Shown here one piece after another: positions 34,515-40,879 of a stretch of DNA of 40,879 nt. The number at the start of each line of letters is the position of its first letter. Position 1 is the stretch's first letter. Source of the DNA: an uncultured Bacteroides sp. GTDB lineage: Bacteria > Bacteroidota > Bacteroidia > Bacteroidales > Bacteroidaceae. The translations under genes were made by a program, and so were the position numbers. The notes under the pieces are model-generated. The model saw only the letters and a program-made list of their open reading frames with translations. It had not been told where the DNA came from and searched no databases. The stretch is from assembly GCF_910585845.1 (NCBI RefSeq), contig NZ_CAJUHF010000030.1:1-40879 (forward strand), in the 5' to 3' direction.

Positions 34515-36521
34515 TTAATGATAAATATTTTCTCCTTTCAGGGGAACAAACACCGAAGAAAAGGTCACGATGCCTTCGCGTGGAGCAAAAACATCCACTA
34601 CGTTTTTATTCCTGTCCACCCAAAGCATGTGCGGCAATTCTTCTTTAGCTCCATGCCCTGTCCAGTTGGTCACCACCAATCCCATTTCGGGAATATATTG
34701 CATTCCGCTCATAAACCTGAGAGGTGCTCCCGGAATGTCCTTATTGGATAATTCCCATACGATCTCTTTCTGCGGATTGAACTCTACAATACGGGGATTC
34801 TTATCAGCATCGGTCACTGCCACCAATGTATTCCCGTTAGGCAGACGAATCACAGAATGCGCTCCGCCCGATACCGGTACTTCCCAGCAGTTCTTCCCGT
34901 TCTCATCATATTCCACCACCTTTTTGCCACCATAGTGTGCCACCAGATAATGGCCATTATCCAGTCTACGCGCATTCCTGATGAACGACTTCTTCCCGTC
35001 TGTCACTCCCGATGGAAGAATACAGACTTCTTTCACAATCTTTCCCGTGGGAGAAACTTCCAACAAACGTCCGGAATTGCATTCGCCGATGAACGTATTC
35101 CCGTTTGCAAGCCGCTGGCAAGCAAATATATGGCTCTTGGATGTATAATGAAAAACAGTATCCTTTGCACGAGTCACCTCAAGAACCCCATGTCCGGTGG
35201 TAAACAGCAGATTGCCATTATCCAAAACCCAGACATCATTAGAAAGCGGCGCATCATGCTCCCACACTTTCTCTCCATCTTCAAAGATAAAGACTTTCCC
35301 TTGTGAATAATCCGTGCAGACAAAGCTTCTACAAGGTTGCGGCTTGATGTATAATGCCTCTTTCTTTCCTTTTTCTACAATGCCGGTAGCCCACAGAAAG
35401 GAAGAAATCACCTCTTGTCCATTCTTCTTCCTTGGACGGGTAACATAAGTTTTATAGTCTTTCTGAATGCCCAGTCCGTTGTTGGCATCCCATAAATCAA
35501 TCAGACCATCTTCCGGATTGAGACGTGCTTTGGACAGTAATCCCCGATATCCCTTCTGCACACAAGGCGCATAATCATTAGAGAGAATAATACCCAATTC
35601 TATGGCCCGCTGCATAGCGTAAACAAACATACCGCTTCCGGAAGTTTCGTGCCAATTTCCCGGTTCTCCTCCCTTATCGACAACCTGATACCACAGTCCG
35701 TTTTCCGTATCTTGAGTTTTTTTCAAGCCTGCCATCAGTTCACGAGTAATGCTAAGCAATTCTTTATATTGAGAATGATTCTTAGGGAACACCTCTAAAG
35801 TCTCTACCAATATCAGGGCATACCACCCTAAACCCTCGCTCCATACTTCAGGCGCCATTCCGGTCTCCTTATTCGCCCATCGAGCATCCTTATCTTCATC
35901 CCAGCCATGATACAACAAACCTGTATCTCCTTTTTTAAGATGGCGATGCATACCAATCAACTGCTTGGCTGCTTCATCAAAACAATATTCCGAATCACCG
36001 ATATAGCAGCCGTACTTCGTCAGGAACATTTGTCCCATGAAGACGCCATCCACCCATATCTGCCCTACCGTTCCGCGGCCATGCCAAAAGACGCCATCAG
36101 ATGTACGAGGATAGTCATCATAGCTCTTCCGTATGAGGTCGGCAGCCTTTTTAAATTTCTCGTCACCCGTCTGTCTGTAAGCCCAGACAATGACAGAACC
36201 TGCCATCATATCATCCATGCTCCTACCCCGGAAATAGACCAGACTCCCATCCGAACGAACGACCTCATTGGCCCAATTCATAATATAATCATAATACTTT
36301 TTGTCTCCCGTGGACTGCCACAATTTATCCAGACCCATCAGAAAGTACCCTTGCGGATAACACCAAGGCTTAAAAGGAATCATCAAAGCTGACGGATAGC
36401 GCGTCATCACTGTTTGCGCAATCCCCTCCGACCACAAACGCGGTTCAGATCCCGGCAACTGTGCTTTCACAGACATAGAGAAAAATAAGATAAATACAAT
36501 CAAAAGGTTTTTCATAATCAA
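34515..36521 (-). CDS. GH105 hydrolase fused to a C-terminal beta-propeller
   Basis: A 668-residue exported protein (signal peptide about 1-20). Residues about 28-385 form a GH105 barrel: SEGIAQTVMTRYPSALMIPF, DGVFWHGRGTVGQIWVDGVF with catalytic D158, PEVWSEGLGWYALI and ETSGSGMFVYAMQRAIELG. From about residue 391 a second domain of repeated blades (GKVFIFEDGEKVWEH, NDVWVLDNGNLLFTTGHG, RRLDNGHYLVAHYGGKKVVE, HSVIRLPNGNTLVAVTDA) looks like a PQQ/NHL-type beta-propeller of about six blades. GH105 is normally about 350-400 residues without a propeller, so this is a fusion. The propeller may bind glycan or modulate substrate access; no catalytic motif is visible in it. It is first after the HTCS terminator. 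Confidence 0.88.
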   Translation of the reverse strand: MIMKNLLIVFILFFSMSVKAQLPGSEPRLWSEGIAQTVMTRYPSALMIPFKPWCYPQGYFLMGLDKLWQSTGDKKYYDYIMNWANEVVRSDGSLVYFRGRSMDDMMAGSVIVWAYRQTGDEKFKKAADLIRKSYDDYPRTSDGVFWHGRGTVGQIWVDGVFMGQMFLTKYGCYIGDSEYCFDEAAKQLIGMHRHLKKGDTGLLYHGWDEDKDARWANKETGMAPEVWSEGLGWYALILVETLEVFPKNHSQYKELLSITRELMAGLKKTQDTENGLWYQVVDKGGEPGNWHETSGSGMFVYAMQRAIELGIILSNDYAPCVQKGYRGLLSKARLNPEDGLIDLWDANNGLGIQKDYKTYVTRPRKKNGQEVISSFLWATGIVEKGKKEALYIKPQPCRSFVCTDYSQGKVFIFEDGEKVWEHDAPLSNDVWVLDNGNLLFTTGHGVLEVTRAKDTVFHYTSKSHIFACQRLANGNTFIGECNSGRLLEVSPTGKIVKEVCILPSGVTDGKKSFIRNARRLDNGHYLVAHYGGKKVVEYDENGKNCWEVPVSGGAHSVIRLPNGNTLVAVTDADKNPRIVEFNPQKEIVWELSNKDIPGAPLRFMSGMQYIPEMGLVVTNWTGHGAKEELPHMLWVDRNKNVVDVFAPREGIVTFSSVFVPLKGENIYH

Positions 36522-36537
36522 ATCACTTATAAAAAGA

Positions 36538-36570
36538 TTGCGCTAAGATAAGCGATTAATCTTAGCGCAA
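36538..36570 (-). terminator. Rho-independent terminator after the HTCS gene
   Basis: Perfect 12-bp stem (TTGCGCTAAGAT at 36538-36549 and its complement at 36559-36570) with a 9-nt loop, followed on the minus strand by CTTTTTATAAG. It lies 59 bp after the HTCS stop and 17 bp before the next ATG (36521). Confidence 0.8.
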
Positions 36571-36628
36571 CTTTCAATATTGTCTTATTCATTTGAAATT
36601 CTATTTCAAACAAGACATAAAAGCGATA

Positions 36629-39600
36629 TTAATTAGAGGTATCCTTCTTCTCGTTATGCCTTTGTACCCATTCTGAGGGCGAATAACCATAAAACGATTT
36701 GAAGCAGTTGGTGAAATAGGCATGACTGTTGAAACCTGTATAAACAGATATTTCGGAAACTGTATAATCGGATTCCAATAAAAGTTTTGCCGCAATTTCA
36801 AGTCGCTTATTGCGTATCAGTTCTGTGGGGGAGAGTTCCGTCACTGCTTTCAGCTTCCGATACAGATTGGCACGACTCAAACCTAATTCCTGACTTAACA
36901 AGTCGACTCCCAACTCGGAATTTGAAATATTCTTCTCGATTATCTCAAAGAAACTTTGAGTGAAACGGTCGTCACCAGAAACGATTTCGATACCCATTGC
37001 CTCCGGTGAGAATTTCTTTCCGTAGAGTTTTTTCAGCTTCTCACGAGATTCCATCAGATTGTTGATACGACAAATCAACACATCCATACTGAAAGGCTTC
37101 ACGATGTAATCATCAGCACCTACCGAGAAACCTTCTTTAATATGCACTACCATCGATTTGGCTGTCATCAGCACCACCGGAATATGCCCCAGCTGCAAGT
37201 CCTGTTTCACACGCGAACATAACTCCAATCCATCCATCTGGGGCATCATTATGTCGCTAAGTATCAAATCTGGATATTTCTCCAACGCCATATCCAATGC
37301 CGATTTTCCGTTATCCACATCCAAAACATAAAAATAGGGTTCAAGGCATTCCTTGACGTATGCCCGTACTTCATCGTTGTCTTCTGCCAGAAGTACCGTC
37401 CTTTTCTTTTCTATATCAAAATGCATCTCTCTGGCAGATGGAATCACATCCTCCACGATTTGCCCGTCTTCTTTTGCCACCAACTGACTGGCATCGTATG
37501 CCGCACTACTGATGGGAATATACACTCTGAAAATCGTACCGGTAGGCTGATTATGAGATACGGCAAGCGTGCCCTTGTGCAAAAGGACAATAGAACGCGT
37601 CAAACTTAAACCAATACCCGTACCCACATTCTCTTTATTGCTATCCTCACCCTGATAGAAAGGAGCGAAAATATTCTTCACTTCATCTTCCGGAATGCCT
37701 TTACCGGAATCTATCACAGAGAAACAGGCAAACTCGATATCCTCCGGCAATGCACTCAGTTCTTCCTGTTGTTCTGAAGGCAGATCGGCAAAAGTGCACT
37801 TGGACAAAGAGAAAATCACTTTACCATTGGCTGGCGTGAATTTCATGGCATTGGATAACAAATTGAAAATCACCTTCTCAATAATGGATTTATCGAACCA
37901 TGCCAACATTCTTTCTTCTTTTTTATCGAAAGTAAATTCGATAGATTTCTTTGCCGCCAAATGATTGAATGCATAGTAAATCTCTTGCATGAAAGCATTC
38001 AGGTCTGATTTCGTAATATGCAGTTTCAACTTTCCTTCCTGATTCTTTCGCAAGTCCATCAACTGATTCACAAGCAACAACAGCCGTTGAGCGTTGCTGA
38101 AAATCAATCCCAGCTTGTTCCGCACGCTGGCAGAGAACTCTGGCATGGACACCAGATCCTGCAAAGGCGCAATAATCAGCGTAAGTGGAGTACGAAGTTC
38201 ATGCGAGAAATTGGTGAACATACGTATCTTTGCCTGATGGAACTCTTCCAACTGTAATTTTTCTTTTTGCTTAAATTGCAGTTCACGTTCCAGTTTCTGC
38301 TTCTTCGTTATATAGTACATGATCAATGTCAACAGAAAAACAAAAGCAATCGCATAGAACAAATAGGCATACCAGGTCTTCCACAAAGGCGGATGCACAA
38401 TGATACGTATCTTACGCGTCTGCTCTCCCCATACTCCGTCATTATTGGAAGCTTTTACTTCAAAGACGTATGTCCCCGGACTAAGATTCGTATAATAAGC
38501 CTCCCGACGGTCGCCTATGTAATTCCAGTCTTTATCATACCCTTTCAAGAAGGTGGCATACTGGTTCTGATGGGCAAACACAAAATTCAATGCACTGTAT
38601 CCGATAGATATGTTATTCTGATTGTAGGATAATTCTATCTCCTCCATATCATCCAGTATCGTAGTCAGGATCCGTGTGTCGTCTTCAGGTTCGATCACCT
38701 GATTATTCACCACCAACTTTGTGAAGACTATCGGCGGTACATAGGTATTCAGTTGCAACTTTTGCGGATTAAAGGTCACAAAACCATTGTTTCCGCTAAA
38801 GCAAATCTCACCGTTCGGCAATAGAAGACCGCTGTGAGGAGTAAATTCATAAACACCAATTCCGTTCAAGGAGTTATAATTGGTAAATTCTTCTGTCTTC
38901 AGATTGTATTTGGAGATGCCGTTATTGGTACTGATCCACAAGTTATTCTCATTGTCCTCTACAATAGTACAAACATCATTGGCTATCAGCCCCTGTTCTT
39001 TAGTCACGGTCTTCAGGATTCCTTTTTCTTCATCATACAGTGCTATTCCTCCACCATAAGTGCCAATCCAGATACGTCCGGAACTGTCGCGCACAATACT
39101 CGTCACGTAATTGCTGAATAAGCGGTACGGCTCTTTCTCATCTGCATCATAATAAACGGCTTCTTTTTTGTTTAAATCGTATTTTATCAGTCCATCGTTA
39201 CGGCTACCAATCAATACAACTCCTTTTCTTAAGCGCAAGATACAGCGCGAACTGGCAAACAAGCAACTGTCTTTTCCGCCATTCACAGGGAAATGGGTCT
39301 GCATCTCCCCTTTGTCCAACAAGCGTACAACACCCATACGGGAATCAGAAGTAATCAACCACATACTGTTATCTTCATCGCGAAGTATGGCATAAATGGA
39401 CATGTCCCTTGGAAGCTGGTAATGTAATGTGTATTTCTTGGTACGGGTGTTAAACCGATAGATGGTTCCCTTGTTGGTGCCGCACCACAGAATATCATCC
39501 TCCAATAAAAGCCCTTTGATAATATTCTGGCTATATTGCAATTTGGAAGCATTGTCTATCGGATAATAGGCATATTGCCTGTTGCCCAGATTATAATCGA

Positions 39601-40756
39601 GTAATCCCCTACCCTCCGTCGCCATATATAAGCAACCGTTAGGAGAAGCTACCATGCAGCCATAGATACCAAACAAAGCGTCGAACACCGTAGTGGGATC
39701 ATGAAAATCAAAACGGTTATTGAACCGGCTGGAGAAGCTGACTCCACCGGCATACATGCCTACCCACACCGTCTGACTGTTGTCTACAAATAGGGAGTAA
39801 ATGGAGAAGTGGCTCAACGTTCCCTTCTCAAGCGAGGCATCCGTATGTTTCCAGAAAGAATGAGTAGAAAGGTCTATCGTATACAAGCCGTCAAAAGTAC
39901 CTACCAGCAACATGCCATGCAACTCGGATATGGCTCTGATGCTATTACTTGCCAAAATACTATTGTCCTTATGGTAGGTCACGATCTTTTCGTTCTCCAA
40001 ATCAATGCGATAAAGCCCGCTGATTGCGCTACCCACCCACAACGTTCCTTTAGAGTCTTCATAAACGGTAGAGATGCTGTTGCTCAACAAACGAAGATTG
40101 GGTGTCCGGGCAGTCAACTGTTTCTGCACCTTCATGTTCATATCGCAAACAATCAAGCCCTCAGTAGAAGTGCCAATCAAGATCTGATGTTGTTTGGTTT
40201 CATAAATCACGGAAATAAATTCATCCTTAATCAATCCGTTCAAGTCTATATGCTGGAAAACGTCCATTGCCGGAACATACAGATACATCCCCCTGGAGGT
40301 GCCTATCCAGAGCCGGTTCCTCGAATCTACCGTCAGACACCGTATCTCGCTTGTGGCGACCTCTCCGTAACGCTTGTCGACAAACGGTTTTATACGATTG
40401 GTCTTCAGGTCGAACCTGTTCAAACCGCGTGCCGTACCGACCCACAGGTTCCGGTCTTTGTCTTCTGCCAAAGCCCAGATATGATTGTCGCTCAACGAGA
40501 GAGAATCTTTCGGGTCATGCTTATAGACCACAAAGTCACTTCCATCATACCGATTCAGCCCGTTGCGGGTACCGAACCAGATGAACCCTTTTGTGTCTTG
40601 AAATATTTTCAATACGGAAATCTGGGAGAGACCATCTTTCAGATTCAGATTTGAAAAATAAAAATTTTCATTATTCCGTGCTGAAATCCGTAAGACTATC
40701 AATAAATTGATGAATAAAAATATGTATACCTTTTTAGGCAAAAAACATGTTTTCAT
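36629..40756 (-). CDS. Hybrid two-component system regulator (HTCS)
   Basis: About 1375 residues. I place the start at ATG 40756 (MKTCFLPKKVYIFLFINLLI), because the upstream TTG at 40783 overlaps a -7 promoter element. Domains: signal anchor (about 1-27), two seven-bladed Reg_prop propellers (about 30-700; GFIWFGTRNGLNRYDGSDF and NLWVGTARGLNRFD repeats), Y_Y_Y domain (about 715-785), transmembrane helix (about 792-815), HisKA with FTNFSHELRTPLT (His about 850), HATPase (NLLSNAMKF about 967; GTGIGLS), receiver (phospho-acceptor Asp about 1168 in LILSDIMMPQMDG; TAKS, VKPF) and C-terminal AraC HTH (ELGLSRANLYRKLK about 1290). It senses a periplasmic oligosaccharide from the glycan and presumably activates this PUL. 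Intact by every visible motif. Confidence 0.95.
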   Translation of the reverse strand: MKTCFLPKKVYIFLFINLLIVLRISARNNENFYFSNLNLKDGLSQISVLKIFQDTKGFIWFGTRNGLNRYDGSDFVVYKHDPKDSLSLSDNHIWALAEDKDRNLWVGTARGLNRFDLKTNRIKPFVDKRYGEVATSEIRCLTVDSRNRLWIGTSRGMYLYVPAMDVFQHIDLNGLIKDEFISVIYETKQHQILIGTSTEGLIVCDMNMKVQKQLTARTPNLRLLSNSISTVYEDSKGTLWVGSAISGLYRIDLENEKIVTYHKDNSILASNSIRAISELHGMLLVGTFDGLYTIDLSTHSFWKHTDASLEKGTLSHFSIYSLFVDNSQTVWVGMYAGGVSFSSRFNNRFDFHDPTTVFDALFGIYGCMVASPNGCLYMATEGRGLLDYNLGNRQYAYYPIDNASKLQYSQNIIKGLLLEDDILWCGTNKGTIYRFNTRTKKYTLHYQLPRDMSIYAILRDEDNSMWLITSDSRMGVVRLLDKGEMQTHFPVNGGKDSCLFASSRCILRLRKGVVLIGSRNDGLIKYDLNKKEAVYYDADEKEPYRLFSNYVTSIVRDSSGRIWIGTYGGGIALYDEEKGILKTVTKEQGLIANDVCTIVEDNENNLWISTNNGISKYNLKTEEFTNYNSLNGIGVYEFTPHSGLLLPNGEICFSGNNGFVTFNPQKLQLNTYVPPIVFTKLVVNNQVIEPEDDTRILTTILDDMEEIELSYNQNNISIGYSALNFVFAHQNQYATFLKGYDKDWNYIGDRREAYYTNLSPGTYVFEVKASNNDGVWGEQTRKIRIIVHPPLWKTWYAYLFYAIAFVFLLTLIMYYITKKQKLERELQFKQKEKLQLEEFHQAKIRMFTNFSHELRTPLTLIIAPLQDLVSMPEFSASVRNKLGLIFSNAQRLLLLVNQLMDLRKNQEGKLKLHITKSDLNAFMQEIYYAFNHLAAKKSIEFTFDKKEERMLAWFDKSIIEKVIFNLLSNAMKFTPANGKVIFSLSKCTFADLPSEQQEELSALPEDIEFACFSVIDSGKGIPEDEVKNIFAPFYQGEDSNKENVGTGIGLSLTRSIVLLHKGTLAVSHNQPTGTIFRVYIPISSAAYDASQLVAKEDGQIVEDVIPSAREMHFDIEKKRTVLLAEDNDEVRAYVKECLEPYFYVLDVDNGKSALDMALEKYPDLILSDIMMPQMDGLELCSRVKQDLQLGHIPVVLMTAKSMVVHIKEGFSVGADDYIVKPFSMDVLICRINNLMESREKLKKLYGKKFSPEAMGIEIVSGDDRFTQSFFEIIEKNISNSELGVDLLSQELGLSRANLYRKLKAVTELSPTELIRNKRLEIAAKLLLESDYTVSEISVYTGFNSHAYFTNCFKSFYGYSPSEWVQRHNEKKDTSN

Positions 40757-40780
40757 TGTATTATCTTTAAAAACCGCAAG

Positions 40781-40812
40781 CAAAGATAGGTATTTTTACG
40801 ACTATGCACAAG
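40781..40812 (-). promoter_or_regulatory. HTCS promoter (Bacteroides -33/-7 type)
   Basis: On the minus strand TATCTTTG (plus 40781-40788) matches the -7 consensus TAnnTTTG exactly. CTTG (plus 40809-40812), 20 nt upstream, matches three of four bases of the -33 TTTG. Transcription would start about 18 nt before ATG 40756, giving a short leader with AAAGATAA as a possible ribosome-binding region. Confidence 0.65.
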
Positions 40813-40879
40813 ACTTATACAAAACAATACCTGTTGGTTGAATTAAATTAGTGAATATTTTATCTGTCCAATCGGACGG

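Noticed and set aside
40757..40783. TTG start for the HTCS at 40783
   Set aside because: The TTG lies inside an exact -7 promoter element, and ATG 40756 begins a normal signal anchor.

Overview
The window looks like a glycan-degradation locus (polysaccharide utilization locus, PUL) from a gut Bacteroidota, most likely a Bacteroides species. Evidence: two SusC/SusD outer-membrane pairs, many signal-peptide or lipoprotein CAZymes, a hybrid two-component regulator (HTCS), and a Bacteroides-type promoter (TAnnTTTG -7 element). All genes but the broken GH27 gene and an edge fragment lie on the minus strand. There are no rRNA, tRNA, CRISPR or transposase genes.

Layout from right to left, in the direction of transcription: the HTCS (40756-36629) ends in a clear hairpin terminator. 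A saccharolytic block follows: a GH105 hydrolase fused to a beta-propeller, a GH88 lipoprotein, a GH2 enzyme, and an alginate-lyase-like gene broken by what looks like one lost base. After a repeat-rich gap (28.9-29.5 kb) come GH105, PL8 lyase, a GH95-like six-hairpin enzyme and a pectate-lyase-fold beta-helix protein (28907-21474). Then come susC2, susD2, a fasciclin lipoprotein and a PKD/ConA-like surface lipoprotein (21162-14697), closed by a terminator. A stand-alone TonB 'plug-only' protein, susC1 and susD1 follow (14609-8312). After a second repeat-rich gap (7.4-8.3 kb) come two more large beta-helix proteins and an intact alginate-lyase-family protein (7366-1688). These converge on a degraded GH27 alpha-galactosidase gene across a perfect 17-bp terminator hairpin.

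How the genes probably work together (inference): a uronic-acid-containing polysaccharide is bound by SusD and accessory lipoproteins, cut by eliminating lyases (PL8, alginate-lyase-like proteins, perhaps the three beta-helix proteins), and imported by the SusC pores. Unsaturated uronyl ends are removed by GH88 and two GH105 enzymes, and GH2, the GH95-like enzyme and (formerly) GH27 trim neutral sugars. There is no sulfatase, so an unsulfated acidic glycan (plant gum or pectin side chain, or bacterial exopolysaccharide) fits better than a sulfated glycosaminoglycan. The substrate cannot be named from sequence.

Most unusual: three paralogous beta-helix proteins sharing a GSGHGW core; a diverged ~330-bp non-coding element present in inverted orientation on both sides of a 21-kb core, each copy carrying an 11-bp tandem array; several period-locked tandem repeats (22, 33, 44 bp) at gene borders; a plug-only TonB-type protein; a GH105-propeller fusion; a 37-bp identical stretch across both susC start codons; and strong base-composition mosaicism.
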